Assembly: GCA_009920665.1 (NCBI GenBank)
Contig: RFZL01000017.1
Coordinates: forward strand, 1 to 41,910
DNA from: Alphaproteobacteria bacterium
GTDB taxonomy: Bacteria > Pseudomonadota > Alphaproteobacteria > Puniceispirillales > Puniceispirillaceae
Direction: 5' to 3'
Length of the DNA: 41,910 nucleotides
Shown here one piece after another: positions 15,902 to 26,116 of this stretch. How positions within the stretch are numbered: the first letter of the stretch is position 1; every line of letters begins with the position of its first letter. A program made the translations under genes and the position numbers. The notes under the pieces were generated by a model, which searched no databases, was not told where the DNA came from, and worked only from the letters and a program-made list of their open reading frames with translations.

Positions 15902-17395
15902 ATGCATGCAAGTATCAGGACTGTGGCCTTTCGGGGCATCGACACCATTCCGGTGGATGTTCAGGTGCATGTGGCGAACGGTCTGCCATCAATGGCGATT
16001 GTCGGGCTTGCCGACAAGGCCGTTGCCGAATCGAAGGAGCGTGTTCGTGCGGCGCTGGCGTCGATCGGTCTGGCGCTGCCGCCGAAACGGATCGCGATCA
16101 ATCTGGCGCCGGCCGATGTGGTCAAGGAAGGCGCGCATTTCGATTTGCCAATCGCGCTTGGCCTGCTGGTTGCCATCGGCAGCATCCCCGGTGACGCGGT
16201 TGACGGCCATATGGTGCTTGGCGAATTGTCACTTCACGGTGCCATTGAACCTGTATCGGGCGTTCTGCCTGCTGCCATGGCGGCGGTGGCCGCCGGTCTT
16301 GACCTGATCTGTCCGGCAAGATGTGGCCCGGAGGCGGCCTGGGCAAGCGAGCTGTCGATTGTCGCCGCGCCTGATCTGATGGCGCTGCTCAATCATCTTC
16401 GCGGAGTGCAACATCTGCCACCACCAGAGGCCGAATTGCTGCCACCGGCGCATCAGGTGCCCGACCTTGCCGACCTCAAGGGCCAGGAAACGGCGCGCCG
16501 CGTTCTGGAAATTGCCGCCGCCGGTCGTCACAACCTTCTCATGATCGGGCCACCCGGCGCCGGCAAATCGATGCTGGCGGCCAGACTGCCGGGTCTGTTG
16601 CCCCCCTTGTCCGCGCGCGAGGCTCTGGATGTGACGATGCTGCATTCTATCGCTGGCCAGCTGCCGGCCGGCGGGCTGGTACAGAGCCGTCCTTTCCGGG
16701 ATCCGCATCATTCTGCCTCGATGGCGGCGCTTGTCGGTGGCGGCGCGCGGGCGCGGCCGGGGGAAATTTCCCTGGCACATGGCGGGGTGCTGTTCCTGGA
16801 TGAGCTGGCGGAATTCGCCAAGCCGGCCCTCGACGCGCTGCGCCAGCCGCTGGAGACTGGACAGGTCGTGGTGGCGCGGGCCAACCATCATGTCACATAT
16901 CCGGCGCGATTTCAGCTGATCGCCGCGATGAATCCCTGTCGTTGTGGCTATCTTGGCGATCCGGCGCGGGCCTGTACGCGGGCACCCGATTGCGGGCGCA
17001 CCTATTGCGCGCGTGTCTCGGGCCCGATGCTGGACAGGTTCGACATGGTGATCGAGGTCCCCGAGGTCAGCGGCCAGCTGCTGTTGGATCGTACCCCCGG
17101 CGAGGCCAGCCTTGACGTGGCGCGGCGGGTTGCCAGTGCGCAGGATTTCGCTATCAGGCGGGCGGCGGTGGACGGGGATTCGGATGAAATTTTCAATGTG
17201 CCGCTTCGTGATGTCAGCCCCGATGCGACATCCCTTCTCGAGGTTGCAATCGAGAAGAAATCATTGTCGGCACGCGGGTTTCATCGCGTATTGAGGGTGG
17301 CGCGGACAATCGCCGATCTGCAGCAGCAACCGGTGATTGATCGCGGGCATCTTGCCGAGGCGCTAGGCTATCGTGCCATGCCGTTGCTTGCGTGA
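15902..17395 (+). CDS. comM: Mg-chelatase-like AAA+ protein ComM/YifB
   Basis: About 497 residues. An N-terminal Lon-protease-like fold ([26 protein letters not shown]) is followed by an AAA+ ATPase domain: Walker A GPPGAGKS at 216-223, Walker [14 protein letters not shown] cysteine-rich segment is [13 protein letters not shown] with further Cys residues. ComM is a hexameric helicase promoting branch migration during natural transformation. Start ATG 15902 fits the family N-terminus; ATG 15887 is possible. Its end overlaps convergent gshB by 28 bp. Confidence 0.94.
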   Translation: MHASIRTVAFRGIDTIPVDVQVHVANGLPSMAIVGLADKAVAESKERVRAALASIGLALPPKRIAINLAPADVVKEGAHFDLPIALGLLVAIGSIPGDAVDGHMVLGELSLHGAIEPVSGVLPAAMAAVAAGLDLICPARCGPEAAWASELSIVAAPDLMALLNHLRGVQHLPPPEAELLPPAHQVPDLADLKGQETARRVLEIAAAGRHNLLMIGPPGAGKSMLAARLPGLLPPLSAREALDVTMLHSIAGQLPAGGLVQSRPFRDPHHSASMAALVGGGARARPGEISLAHGGVLFLDELAEFAKPALDALRQPLETGQVVVARANHHVTYPARFQLIAAMNPCRCGYLGDPARACTRAPDCGRTYCARVSGPMLDRFDMVIEVPEVSGQLLLDRTPGEASLDVARRVASAQDFAIRRAAVDGDSDEIFNVPLRDVSPDATSLLEVAIEKKSLSARGFHRVLRVARTIADLQQQPVIDRGHLAEALGYRAMPLLA

Positions 17396-18336
17396 CCGGA
17401 CTTCTTGCGCTCGATCGCGTCCCAGGTCATTGCGGCGATATCGATTCCGGTCAGGCGCTGGATCTCGCGGATGCCGGTTGGCGAGGTGACATTGATCTCG
17501 GTCAGATAGTCACCAATCACGTCGATGCCGACAAACAACAGGCCGCGCCGGCGAAGTTCCGGGCCGATCATGGCGCAGATCTCCCGGTCGCGTGCGGTCA
17601 GCCCGGCGGCTTCGGCGGTGCCACCAACATGCAGATTTGAGCGCGCCTCGCCGGCCGACGGCACGCGATTGACTGCGCCGACGGGCTCGCCATCCACCAG
17701 GATGACCCGCTTGTCGCCCTGTCGGACCTCGGGCAGGTAGCGCTGGACCATTACCGGCTCGCGGGACACGGCAAGGAACATTTCCAGAAGCGCGTTCAGA
17801 TTCTGGTCATCGGGGGTGAGACGGAATACGCCGGCACCGCCATTGCCGAAAAGCGGTTTGACGATGATGTCGCGATGCCGCTCCCGAAAGGATTTAATGG
17901 CCCCGGTATCGCGGGAAATCAGTGTTGGTGGCATCAGTTCGGTAAACATCGTCACCAGAAGTTTCTCGGGTGCGTTGCGTACCTCGGCCGGATTGTTCAC
18001 CACCATGGTCGATGGTGGCAGCATCTCAAGAAGATGCGTCAGCGTGATATAGGCCATGTCGAAGGGCGGGTCCTGACGCATCAGGATCACATCGAAACCG
18101 TCGAGATTGCGACGTTCCGGGGTGCCGGCGGTGAAATGGTCGCCGGCCCTGTCACGAAGTGTGAGGCTCTGTCCAACCGCCTCGACCCGTCCTTCGTTCA
18201 GCGACAGACTGTCCGGTGTATAGTACCAGAGGGAATGTCCGCGCCGCTGCGCCTCAAGCGCCAGGGCAAAAGACGTGTCACCGGCAATGTCGATGGCGCC
18301 GATAGGGTCCATCTGGAGAGCAATGGAGAGCGGCAT
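17368..18336 (-). CDS. gshB: Glutathione synthetase
   Basis: A 322-residue ATP-grasp ligase joining gamma-glutamylcysteine and glycine to form glutathione. Diagnostic pieces are ALQMDPI at the start, [40 protein letters not shown] (the ATP-grasp loop) and [13 protein letters not shown]. Length is normal. It is the last gene of rsmI-yraN-BON-gshB, the usual alphaproteobacterial cluster, and converges with comM. Confidence 0.96.
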   Translation of the reverse strand: MPLSIALQMDPIGAIDIAGDTSFALALEAQRRGHSLWYYTPDSLSLNEGRVEAVGQSLTLRDRAGDHFTAGTPERRNLDGFDVILMRQDPPFDMAYITLTHLLEMLPPSTMVVNNPAEVRNAPEKLLVTMFTELMPPTLISRDTGAIKSFRERHRDIIVKPLFGNGGAGVFRLTPDDQNLNALLEMFLAVSREPVMVQRYLPEVRQGDKRVILVDGEPVGAVNRVPSAGEARSNLHVGGTAEAAGLTARDREICAMIGPELRRRGLLFVGIDVIGDYLTEINVTSPTGIREIQRLTGIDIAAMTWDAIERKKSGHASNGMAR

Positions 18337-18345
18337 CGCCGGCTC

Positions 18346-18984
18346 CTAGTCGCGAAGATCGCTGCGAAGTGAAATGTAATTGACCACCTGCTGCGCGAAG
18401 CGAAGCTCCCGCGCATGGCTGACAACGCGGTTCATTTCCTCGGCATCGGCGGCGACACCGGAGAGATACACCGTGCCATTCACAACATCGATGTTGAAAT
18501 TCAGCGACGAGACGTCGGGATCGGCGATCAGCTTGCCGCGAAGCTGGGCACTGGCGGCGAGATCCTTGGCCACATCCTTGAGCGAGCTGCGGTCAACGAC
18601 CTGAAGCTCGTTCACCACCTCGCGGACGCCGCGCACCTCCCAGGCAAGCTTGGTGGAGAGTATCTTTTCCTCCGGCGTTTTCACCTTGCCGGTCATCAGC
18701 ACCGCGGCGTCATTCACCGACACATCAACATCGACAAACAGGCTGGCGTCATTCTGGATGAATTTGTCATTCAGCTTGGTCACGATCAGATTATCCGATA
18801 CCGAGGTCGACAGGCCCTTGTCGGTCGACGAGGCGGCAACCGCCGCCGTGCCGGCACCGATCACCGCCGGCGCGCAACTCGATGTGACAAGGCCGGCAAG
18901 GGCAATCATGGCGATTGGCAGGGCGAGCCCTGGGCGAAGACGGGGGGCGGCGCTGGAAATCCCGCCTGGCGTTGCTGCTGACAT
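18346..18984 (-). CDS. BON-domain outer-membrane lipoprotein (OsmY/DolP-like)
   Basis: A 212-residue exported protein. An unusually long N-region precedes the hydrophobic segment and a lipobox-like VTSSC at about residue 37 (threonine at -3 is uncommon). Two BON domains follow (about 62-130 and 140-207), each with the V.V.V.NG/D.V.L.G pattern; the first has DVDVSVNDAAVLMTGKV, the second NIDVVNGTVYLSGV. In related species such proteins bind envelope lipid and protect the outer membrane. It lies 9 bp upstream of gshB in the same direction. Confidence 0.85.
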   Translation of the reverse strand: MSAATPGGISSAAPRLRPGLALPIAMIALAGLVTSSCAPAVIGAGTAAVAASSTDKGLSTSVSDNLIVTKLNDKFIQNDASLFVDVDVSVNDAAVLMTGKVKTPEEKILSTKLAWEVRGVREVVNELQVVDRSSLKDVAKDLAASAQLRGKLIADPDVSSLNFNIDVVNGTVYLSGVAADAEEMNRVVSHARELRFAQQVVNYISLRSDLRD

Positions 18985-19077
18985 TCTGGGCTGTTCCCTG
19001 ATTTATGAGTGACTTTGCCTGTAGATGACGTTGGTTGTGACTAACACCATGCGGTCAATGTGCCGCCTGCTGAATCG

Positions 19078-19113
19078 ACGGTCAAGAGGTGGTGCCGCAA
19101 GGTTCTTGACCGT
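19078..19113. repeat. Inverted repeat with 10-bp arms upstream of the BON gene
   Basis: ACGGTCAAGA (19078-19087) and TCTTGACCGT (19104-19113) are perfect reverse complements separated by 16 bp. They lie in the 181-bp gap between yraN and the BON lipoprotein gene, about 95 bp before the latter's start. No T-run follows on either strand. It may be a leader hairpin or an operator; I see no other clear signal in this gap. Confidence 0.5.
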
Positions 19114-19165
19114 GAGTCCTTCTCCACGAGGCCTTTCCTCGCAACACCCTTCATTGCGGAACCTT

Positions 19166-19540
19166 TCACCCATCGCACCGCCATGCATCCTTCAAATGAC
19201 GAATTGGCAAGACACTGCCACGTAAAGGTGGCGAAATCTGGACAAGATCGAATCGCCATTCGACATTGTTGGACAAATGCCGGCGTGAGGCGAATTCCTG
19301 CGCGGCGCGGCAGATCCGGCGCCGTTGCTGCGGTGAGGGAATGCCGGTTACATCGGGCTGCCGCCGAAATTTCACTTCACAGAAAATGATCACCCGGTGG
19401 CGGTATGCCACGATATCGATCTCGCCATTCCGGCCACGCCACCGGCGGGCCAGAATACGGTGCCCGGTCAGCCGCAGCCAGATCATCGCCAAAGTCTCGG
19501 CGCCCCGCCCCTGACGCTCGGACTGGCGGCGGTCACGCAT
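19166..19540 (-). CDS. YraN-family putative endonuclease (UPF0102)
   Basis: A 124-residue protein of the restriction-endonuclease-like fold. GEIDIVAYRHRVIIFCEVKFR holds the D...E-x-K catalytic pattern. YraN proteins usually sit beside rsmI, as here, overlapping it by 8 bp. The cellular role is not well known. Length and start (MRDRRQSERQGRGAE) are typical of the family. Confidence 0.88.
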   Translation of the reverse strand: MRDRRQSERQGRGAETLAMIWLRLTGHRILARRWRGRNGEIDIVAYRHRVIIFCEVKFRRQPDVTGIPSPQQRRRICRAAQEFASRRHLSNNVEWRFDLVQISPPLRGSVLPIRHLKDAWRCDG

Positions 19541-20405
19541 TCCGGTCCGGCGCTGCGTCTGTGTCGGCGTTCAATTCCAGGGCCAGCCGATAGACCCGGT
19601 TGCGCGGCAGGCCGGTCGTCTCGACCACCGATTTCACCGCGTCACGAAGCCGCTGTCCGTCAAGCTCGGCGCGAAGCATGGCTGTTAACTGGGCATCGTC
19701 AAACGCTGGTTCATCATCCGATTTTCCCGCCACCAGCACCACGATCTCGCCCTTCAGGCGCGACATGCCGGCGATTTGTGATGTTAGCTCGGCAAGATCG
19801 CCACGCAGTACCTCCTCATGCATTTTGGTCAGTTCGCGCGCCACGACGGCCTGCCGCGGGCCCATGATGTCCGCCATGTCTGAAAGGCTCTGTGCCAGCC
19901 GCGCCGGCGTTTCGAACCAGATTGTTGTCGCCGCAAGATCGCACAATTCGGTGATCTGGCTTCGCCGCGCCCCGCCGCCGCTGGCAAGAAAGCCGGCAAA
20001 CATGAAGCGATCGCTTGGCAGTCCGGAGACAGCCAGCGCCGCGAGCACGGCGCTGGCACCCGGAACGGCCTGAACCGGGATGCCCTGTTCGCGGCAGGCG
20101 GCGACAAGCTTGTACCCGGGATCGGAGACCAGCGGCGTGCCGGCATCGCTGACAAGCGCGACAGATTTTCCCTGTTCAAGCTGCGCGATGATCCAGGGCC
20201 GCATCTCTGCCCCATTATGGTCATGATAGGGCACCATCCTTGCCATGCTGCTGGTGCCTGTCAGCCGCAACAGCTTGCGGGTCACCCGCGTGTCCTCGCA
20301 GGCGATCACCTCGACCGCCGCCAGCGTTTCGGCGGCGCGGCGCGAGAAATCACCGAGATTTCCGATCGGGGTTGCGACAAGTATGAGAGTGCCGGCGGCG
20401 GTCAT
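19533..20405 (-). CDS. rsmI: 16S rRNA 2'-O-ribose C1402 methyltransferase RsmI
   Basis: A 290-residue tetrapyrrole-methylase-fold enzyme that 2'-O-methylates C1402 of 16S rRNA. ATPIGNLGD is at 11-19; CEDTRVTRKLL, SDAGTPLVSDPG, PGASAVLAAL and RELTKMHEEV are characteristic. It is divergent from the lipoprotein gene lppC with a 104-bp gap, and overlaps yraN. Length normal. Confidence 0.96.
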   Translation of the reverse strand: MTAAGTLILVATPIGNLGDFSRRAAETLAAVEVIACEDTRVTRKLLRLTGTSSMARMVPYHDHNGAEMRPWIIAQLEQGKSVALVSDAGTPLVSDPGYKLVAACREQGIPVQAVPGASAVLAALAVSGLPSDRFMFAGFLASGGGARRSQITELCDLAATTIWFETPARLAQSLSDMADIMGPRQAVVARELTKMHEEVLRGDLAELTSQIAGMSRLKGEIVVLVAGKSDDEPAFDDAQLTAMLRAELDGQRLRDAVKSVVETTGLPRNRVYRLALELNADTDAAPDRNA

Positions 20406-20509
20406 GTCATTTCCGTCATGGCGAGCGTGCGGGTCAGAAGATATAGCCGATTAATGACTTGCGCGCAAAAACAGGTCATCATGATGTACAGGCCGAAGGG
20501 AGAGGGTGG

Positions 20510-22384
20510 ATGACAAGGTTGTGGCAGCTCGGTGTGGCGTTGGTCCTGGTGACGGGTCTGGCGGGATGCGGCGTGGCTGTGGATCAGCGCACGCTTCAGA
20601 CGACAGCCGCCCCGTCCCAGGCAAGCCGCGCCGACACGGCCATCACCCCAACTCCCGAAGCAGCACCCGAACAGGTTTCCGACGCGCCATCCGCAACGGT
20701 CACGACAGACCGGACACTTGTGCAGACCCCGGCAAGCGCTGAAATCCAGACAGATTTTGCGGCAGATACTGCCCCAGATATTGCTACAGATATCGCTACA
20801 GATGACGGCGAGGTGGACATAGCTGCCGATGAAGATGTCGAGATTGCCAGTCTTGCCCCGTCGGCGGCGGCAAGCATCGATGATCTTCTGAAATCTGAAG
20901 AACCGGCTGAAGCGCAACCCCCGCAGGTGACAACGCCGCCGCCGCCGGAGGATGCAGCAAAAGATCAGGCTGATGGTGACGGTGATCTGGATGTCAGTTC
21001 CGCCCCCGGCACGACCTTATTGCCCGCCGGTGACGCGGTCCGGGAGAATGATGGCGAAAGGGATGAAGGCCAGAAAGGTGATGGCCAGAAAGGTGATGGC
21101 CAGACAGATGATGCCGGTATAGCAGGGGATGTGGTGGGGAATATCATCTGGAATCTCGAAGCTGCCAATCGCGCACAGCCGCCGCCACCGCCGGAGCCAC
21201 AGATTCCGGTCGGCCCTGATCCGTCACTGGCAAGTGACGCGCTGGAGGCCGCCTTCGCGCAGATCGCCAGACGCGGACATTCATTGCCGGATGATGTGTT
21301 CGTGCTGCCACCAAAGGTGGCGGGCACGACCCGTATCGCGCTGTTGATCCCGGTCAGCGGCCCCCATGCCGCGCTTGGTGCCGAGCTGCAGAAAGGTGCT
21401 GAACTGGCCCTTTTCTCAGTGCGCAATCCAAAGGTCGAACTTCTTGTTTTTGATACGCATGGTGACGGGCCAGACGTTGCCGCCAGCCAGGCGGTGGTCG
21501 CCGGGGCGGATATTGTTGTCGGGCCGCTCTTCTCGGACGCTGTTGTCAGCGCCCGCAAGATTGTCAGGCAGGCCAATATTCCGATGCTGGCGCTGTCGAA
21601 CAACCTGAAGATAGCCGACAGTGGCAGCTGGCTTCTTGGCTATGTGCCGGAACAGCAGGTCGATGTTATCCTTGGCCACGCATTGACAGCGGGCGGCAAC
21701 AGGGTCGGGATTATCGCCGAGGACGCCCCGTTCGGTCAGACACTGGCCCGGCATGCGGTGGACAGGCTGGCGCAGTTCGGACTCCGCCCGGTGGACTCGC
21801 TGACGCTGACAAGCAGCATGCTGGCAGACGAGGATCAGCTGAGATCGGCGATCCGGACCTTCACCGGCTATCAGCCGCCGGCCGCCGATGAAACGGCACC
21901 GGCCTTTGCAGACTTGCCGCCGGCACGGTTTGACGCCCTGCTGTTTGCCGGAAGCGCCGATTTCGCACTACGCACCGCGCCCGTCCTTGCCTATTACGAT
22001 GCCGACCCGGAACGGGTTCTCTATCTTGGCAACGCGCAATGGAACCAACAGCGGATTCTGACCGAACCGTCGCTTCAGGGCGGTGTGTTCGTCTCGCGGC
22101 CAACCGGCCGTGATGACGCCTTCAACAGGCTCTGGTCCGACATCTGGAGGTCACGGCCGGGGGTGTTGGCACGGCTCAGTTTTGATGCCATGGCGATGGC
22201 AACGGTGCTGACCGGCCAGCAACGCCAGCTCTGGCAGGCCGCGCTGGAATCGGAATCCGGTTTCAGCGGGTTCAGCGGCGCCTACCGGTTGCTTCCCGGC
22301 GGCGGAAATCAACGCGCCTTCGAGCTTCGCCGGATCGAGAATGGCGTGTCAGCCATGTTGCAGCCGGCTCCGGATAAAATTTAG
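20510..22384 (+). CDS. LppC-family penicillin-binding protein activator lipoprotein
   Basis: About 624 residues from ATG 20510, preceded by GGGAGAGGG. The signal sequence ends in a clear lipobox LAGC (residues 16-19). A long acidic, Asp/Ala/Pro-rich disordered segment (about 20-260) contains short repeats. A periplasmic-binding-type (Peripla_BP_6/LppC) domain starts at ARRGHSLPDD / TTRIALLIPVSGPHAALGAELQKGAELAL and runs to the end. The family relates to LpoA, which stimulates peptidoglycan synthases from the outer membrane. The position beside rsmI-yraN-gshB is standard. The large linker would let it span the periplasm. Confidence 0.88.
   Translation: MTRLWQLGVALVLVTGLAGCGVAVDQRTLQTTAAPSQASRADTAITPTPEAAPEQVSDAPSATVTTDRTLVQTPASAEIQTDFAADTAPDIATDIATDDGEVDIAADEDVEIASLAPSAAASIDDLLKSEEPAEAQPPQVTTPPPPEDAAKDQADGDGDLDVSSAPGTTLLPAGDAVRENDGERDEGQKGDGQKGDGQTDDAGIAGDVVGNIIWNLEAANRAQPPPPPEPQIPVGPDPSLASDALEAAFAQIARRGHSLPDDVFVLPPKVAGTTRIALLIPVSGPHAALGAELQKGAELALFSVRNPKVELLVFDTHGDGPDVAASQAVVAGADIVVGPLFSDAVVSARKIVRQANIPMLALSNNLKIADSGSWLLGYVPEQQVDVILGHALTAGGNRVGIIAEDAPFGQTLARHAVDRLAQFGLRPVDSLTLTSSMLADEDQLRSAIRTFTGYQPPAADETAPAFADLPPARFDALLFAGSADFALRTAPVLAYYDADPERVLYLGNAQWNQQRILTEPSLQGGVFVSRPTGRDDAFNRLWSDIWRSRPGVLARLSFDAMAMATVLTGQQRQLWQAALESESGFSGFSGAYRLLPGGGNQRAFELRRIENGVSAMLQPAPDKI
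21068..21112 (+). repeat. Three 15-bp tandem repeats in the LppC linker
   Basis: GGCCAGAAAGGTGAT occurs at 21068-21082 and again exactly at 21083-21097; a variant follows at 21098-21112. It encodes the repeated pentapeptide GQKGD in the disordered linker, so copy changes would alter linker length by five residues without a frameshift. Confidence 0.85.
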
Positions 22385-22394
22385 GGGGCAGGAT

Positions 22395-23561
22395 CTAGGC
22401 GGGCATGAGATCGGCCAGAATGCCATCAAGAAGCAACCGCCCGGCGGGGGTTGCCCGAAGTTGCCCGTCGCTATTCTCCAGCATTCCGGACTCCACAAGC
22501 CGGTTCAGCGCGGTCTCGTCAAGCCATGAGGCGCGGCTTCCGAACCGGGCCTCCATGGCCGGCATCGACACCCCCTCGGCAAGACGCAACCCCATCATCA
22601 GCCATTCGGCGACGCTGTCCGCGCGTCCATCCTCGGTAATGATGTCGATGGCATGGCCGGACTCTCCGACCGCTTCCAGCCAGGCTGCCGGGCTGCGGCG
22701 CGTGGCAAGGCCCAGCCTGCCATCAGGCAGAGTGAGGCGCCCATGCGCACCGGGCCCGACGCCGAGCCAGTCCTGCGCCCGCCAATAGACCAGATTGTGA
22801 CGGCAGGCCTCGCCGGCGGCAGCATGATTGGAAATCTCATAGGCGGGAAGCCCGGCGTCGGTCATGACGTCGTTGGTCATCTCATACATCTCGGCTGCCT
22901 GATCGTCCGGCGGGATCAGTGTCTCGCCGCGACGTGTGCGGGTGTGAAAGACGGTCCCCTGCTCGATGGTCAGCTGGTATAGCGACATATGCGTCAGGCC
23001 AAGATCGAGCGCTTCGCGCAGCTCATTTACCCAGCCGGCAGCTGTCTGGCCGCGCTGTGCATAGATCAGATCGATCGAGACGCGCGCGAAATGCTGCCGC
23101 GCTGCCGAGATGGCATTACGGGCCTCATCGGCCGAGTGTTCGCGCCCGAGAAAGGCAAGCCCTTCGTCACGAAGCGACTGTACACCAAGCGAGATCCGGT
23201 TCACCCCGGCGGCGTGAAACCCCTCGAACATGGCAGCTTCACTGGAAGTCGGATTCGCCTCGGCGGTGATTTCCACATCATCGGACAGTCCGAAAAGCCG
23301 CTCAGCTTCGGCGACAATACCGGCGACCAGAGATGGCGGCATCAGGCTTGGTGTGCCGCCGCCGAAAAATATCGAGACAAGCTTGCGTCCGGCGCCGTAA
23401 TGCGCCGCCATATGCGCCATCTCGCGGTGATAGGCGGCGGCAAAGCGCGCATGATCGATATCCTGCGCGACGTGGGAGTTGAAATCGCAATAGGGGCATT
23501 TGGCGCGACAGAACGGCCAGTGGATGTAGAGCGCCAGCGGAGTTTTGCTGCTGCTGCTCAT
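22395..23561 (-). CDS. hemW: Haem chaperone HemW (radical-SAM, formerly HemN-like)
   Basis: A 388-residue radical-SAM-fold protein that binds haem and is thought to deliver it to membrane enzymes. The 4Fe-4S motif CRAKCPYC follows [18 protein letters not shown], the ANPTS stretch, GVQSLRD and [26 protein letters not shown] are as expected of HemW. True coproporphyrinogen dehydrogenase HemN has additional N-terminal residues not present here. It overlaps rdgB by 4 bp and converges with lppC, 10 bp apart. Confidence 0.93.
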   Translation of the reverse strand: MSSSSKTPLALYIHWPFCRAKCPYCDFNSHVAQDIDHARFAAAYHREMAHMAAHYGAGRKLVSIFFGGGTPSLMPPSLVAGIVAEAERLFGLSDDVEITAEANPTSSEAAMFEGFHAAGVNRISLGVQSLRDEGLAFLGREHSADEARNAISAARQHFARVSIDLIYAQRGQTAAGWVNELREALDLGLTHMSLYQLTIEQGTVFHTRTRRGETLIPPDDQAAEMYEMTNDVMTDAGLPAYEISNHAAAGEACRHNLVYWRAQDWLGVGPGAHGRLTLPDGRLGLATRRSPAAWLEAVGESGHAIDIITEDGRADSVAEWLMMGLRLAEGVSMPAMEARFGSRASWLDETALNRLVESGMLENSDGQLRATPAGRLLLDGILADLMPA

Positions 23562-24160
23562 GCAAAGCAGGCATCGACCAGCCCGGCAAAGGCGCGCGCC
23601 CGGTGCCCCATGGCCAGCTTGGTCTGCGGCTCCATCTCGCCAAAGGTGATGTCATGCCCCTCGGCAACGAAAATCGGATCATATCCGAATCCGCGGTCGC
23701 CGCGCGGCGGCCAGACAAGCTGCCCGTCGATCCGTCCCTCAAATCCTTCCTCATGGCCATCGGGCCAGCACAGCACAAGCGCGCAGATGAAATGTGCCCG
23801 CCGATCGGTGCCACCGGTGGCGGCAAGCGAGCTTTCCACTTTCTGCATTGCCAGAATGAAATCCTTGTCCGGTCCGGCCCACCGCGCCGAATAGATTCCC
23901 GGGGCACCATTCAGCGCCGGCACCACGAGGCCCGAATCATCGGCAAGTGCCGGCTTGCCAGTCGCCGCCGCGGTGGCCCGCGCCTTCAGCGCCGCGTTGC
24001 CTAGAAAGCTGTCCTCGGTTTCCTCCGGCTCGGGAAGATCATAGGTCCTTGCCGAGGTGACAAGGAACGGCCGGCCGGAGAAAAGCGCCGTGATCTCACG
24101 CAATTTGCCGTCATTGTGCGAAGCAATGACCAGCTCGTCCTCGGTGAACATCCGTGCCAT
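23558..24160 (-). CDS. rdgB: dITP/XTP pyrophosphatase (non-canonical purine NTPase)
   Basis: A 200-residue Ham1-type enzyme that removes dITP, ITP and XTP from the nucleotide pool. [11 protein letters not shown], the [14 protein letters not shown] block, [25 protein letters not shown] and GFGYDPIF with its TFGEM follow-up are all present. It sits between rph and hemW, a common alphaproteobacterial order. The start could be the methionine at residue 1 or 4. Confidence 0.96.
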   Translation of the reverse strand: MARMFTEDELVIASHNDGKLREITALFSGRPFLVTSARTYDLPEPEETEDSFLGNAALKARATAAATGKPALADDSGLVVPALNGAPGIYSARWAGPDKDFILAMQKVESSLAATGGTDRRAHFICALVLCWPDGHEEGFEGRIDGQLVWPPRGDRGFGYDPIFVAEGHDITFGEMEPQTKLAMGHRARAFAGLVDACFA

Positions 24161-24190
24161 GGGTCAGCCTGTCGTTACCGGTCCCGTCGA

Positions 24191-24916
24191 TCAGAACGCG
24201 CCGCGCACGGCGGCGGCCTGCAGCGTGAAAAGCTGCTGGCATCCGGCTTCTGCCAGATCGAGGATCCGGTTCAACTCGTCGCGGCTGAAGGGTCGTTCCT
24301 CACCTGTCGCCTGGATTTCGACTAGCCCGCCATCGGCGCTGAGAACAAAATTCGCATCAACCTCGGCGGCGCTGTCCTCGCCATAATCAAGATCGGCGAT
24401 CGGCTGGCCCTGCCAGACGCCGCAGGAAATGGCGGCGACGTGGTCGGTCATCGGCTGTCGCGTGATCGCGCCAGACAGCAGCATTTTCTCGCAGGCGATC
24501 CGCAACGCCACCCAGGCACCGGTGATGGCCGCGGTTCGCGTGCCGCCATCCGCCTGGATCACGTCGCAATCCAGCTTGATCTGATGTTCGCCAAGCGCCT
24601 CCAGATCGGTGACGGAGCGCAATGCCCGCCCGATCAGACGCTGGATTTCAAGGGTCCGCCCACCCTGCTTGCCGCGCGCCGCCTCGCGGTCGGTGCGGCT
24701 GTGTGTTGCGCGGGGCAGCATGCCGTATTCGGCCGTCACCCACCCGCGCCCGGTGTTGCGCAGGAAATGTGGAACGCGATCCTCGACCGAGGCTGTGCAC
24801 AACACATGCGTGTTGCCGAATTTTGCCAGGCAGGAGCCCTCGGCATGCAGAGAAACGCCAGCTTCAAGCGTCACGGAGCGGAGATCGGCGGCCGTGCGGC
24901 CAGAGGAACGATTCAT
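24191..24916 (-). CDS. rph: Ribonuclease PH
   Basis: A 241-residue phosphate-dependent 3' exoribonuclease trimming tRNA 3' ends. [68 protein letters not shown] and DLDYGEDS are diagnostic. ATG 24916 follows GAGGG at a spacing of 5, so the longer upstream reading is not needed. It is divergent from hrcA. Confidence 0.96.
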   Translation of the reverse strand: MNRSSGRTAADLRSVTLEAGVSLHAEGSCLAKFGNTHVLCTASVEDRVPHFLRNTGRGWVTAEYGMLPRATHSRTDREAARGKQGGRTLEIQRLIGRALRSVTDLEALGEHQIKLDCDVIQADGGTRTAAITGAWVALRIACEKMLLSGAITRQPMTDHVAAISCGVWQGQPIADLDYGEDSAAEVDANFVLSADGGLVEIQATGEERPFSRDELNRILDLAEAGCQQLFTLQAAAVRGAF

Positions 24917-24955
24917 GGAACCCTCACAAAGATGTATCGGTCCGGCCCTGCCCCG

Positions 24956-24971
24956 GATGCATCTATGCATC
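24956..24971. repeat. Inverted repeat in the rph-hrcA divergent gap
   Basis: GATGCA-TCTA-TGCATC, 6-bp arms with a 4-bp centre, in the 144-bp region between divergent rph and hrcA. It is a possible operator, but could be chance. No CIRCE element or convincing promoter was seen here. Confidence 0.3.
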
Positions 24972-25060
24972 TGTTGCCACATTGCCATATTGCCGCGGCG
25001 AGGCAGGGGACGGGCAGACCGGCATTGACCCGTTATCAGGCGTTACCCTAAGCTGGAACG

Positions 25061-26116
25061 ATGAATGACGCCACCCTTCTTGGCCTGAAACCAAGGGCGA
25101 TTGAAATTTTCAATGCGCTCGTTGCCGCCTATCTCGAATCCGGCCAGCCGATCGGTTCGAAGACGCTGGCACAGCGGCTGCGTCTTGATCTGTCGCCGGC
25201 GTCGATCCGCAGCAACATGAGCGACCTCGAGGCGGCGGGGCTTTTATTCTCTCCGCATATCTCGGCCGGGCGCGTGCCGACCGAAACCGGTCTGCGGATG
25301 TTTGTCGACGGGTTGATGGAATACAGCTCCGATCTGACGGATGAGGACCGGATGTCGATCGATGGCGAATGCGCGATGCGCGGTATCTCTGTCGATGATC
25401 TTCTGGAAAAGACGACGCGCACCCTGTCCGGCCTGTCACGCTGTGCCAGCCTTGTGCTGTCCTCGAAAAGCAATGCCGAACTGCAGCATTTCGAATTCGT
25501 GCCGCTTGGCGAGAATCGGGCCCTGGCGGTACTGGTGCGGATGGATGGCCGTGTTGAGAACCGCCTGATCGATCTGCCTGCCGGTGTGCCGCAATCGGCG
25601 ATGATACGGGCCAGCAACTATATGAATGCGCGGCTGTCGGGGCGTGATCTCCTGGCTGCCACCGGGCTGATCCGGTCCGAGATCGCCGCGCACCGCGCCG
25701 AACTCGACGAAATGTCACGCCAGCTTGTCGAGGCCGGTGTTGGGCTGTGGACCGGGGGCGAGGCAGCAGAGGATGCCGTGCTGGTGATGCGGGGCCAGGC
25801 CAATCTTCTTGAGGATCTCGAGGCTGGTGATGATCTCGATACGATCAGGCAGCTGTTCTCCGAGCTCGAGGCGCGGGAAAACGCGCTGCGCCTTCTGGAG
25901 GCGACAAGCGGCGGCGACGGGGTGAAGATCTTCATCGGCGCCGAGCACCGGATGTTTGTCAATACCGGCTGCTCGCTGGTCATCGCGCCCTATCACAATG
26001 CTGACAGGAATGTCATTGGCGCCATCGGCGTTCTGGGGCCGCGTCACATGAACTATGCCAGGATCATCCCGATGGTCGATTATACCAGCCGTGCCATCGC
26101 CGCCGTCCTCAGTTGA
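25061..26116 (+). CDS. hrcA: Heat-inducible transcription repressor HrcA
   Basis: A 351-residue repressor of chaperone genes that binds CIRCE operators and depends on GroEL for folding. The N-terminal winged helix includes YLESGQPIGSKTL and LSPASIRSNMSDLEAAGLL, then SAGRVPTETGLRMFVDG. The C-terminal domain has IFIGAEHRMF and the GAIGVLGPRHMNYARIIPMVDYTS end. No CIRCE (TTAGCACTC-N9-GAGTGCTAA) is visible anywhere in the window, so its targets may be elsewhere, for instance groESL. Its end overlaps the convergent zinc-ribbon gene by 8 bp. Confidence 0.95.
   Translation: MNDATLLGLKPRAIEIFNALVAAYLESGQPIGSKTLAQRLRLDLSPASIRSNMSDLEAAGLLFSPHISAGRVPTETGLRMFVDGLMEYSSDLTDEDRMSIDGECAMRGISVDDLLEKTTRTLSGLSRCASLVLSSKSNAELQHFEFVPLGENRALAVLVRMDGRVENRLIDLPAGVPQSAMIRASNYMNARLSGRDLLAATGLIRSEIAAHRAELDEMSRQLVEAGVGLWTGGEAAEDAVLVMRGQANLLEDLEAGDDLDTIRQLFSELEARENALRLLEATSGGDGVKIFIGAEHRMFVNTGCSLVIAPYHNADRNVIGAIGVLGPRHMNYARIIPMVDYTSRAIAAVLS

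Noticed and set aside
22395-23561. Calling the radical-SAM gene hemN (oxygen-independent coproporphyrinogen oxidase)
   Set aside because: Length and the HNLVYW / GVGPGAHG context fit the haem chaperone HemW; the longer N-terminus of true HemN is missing.
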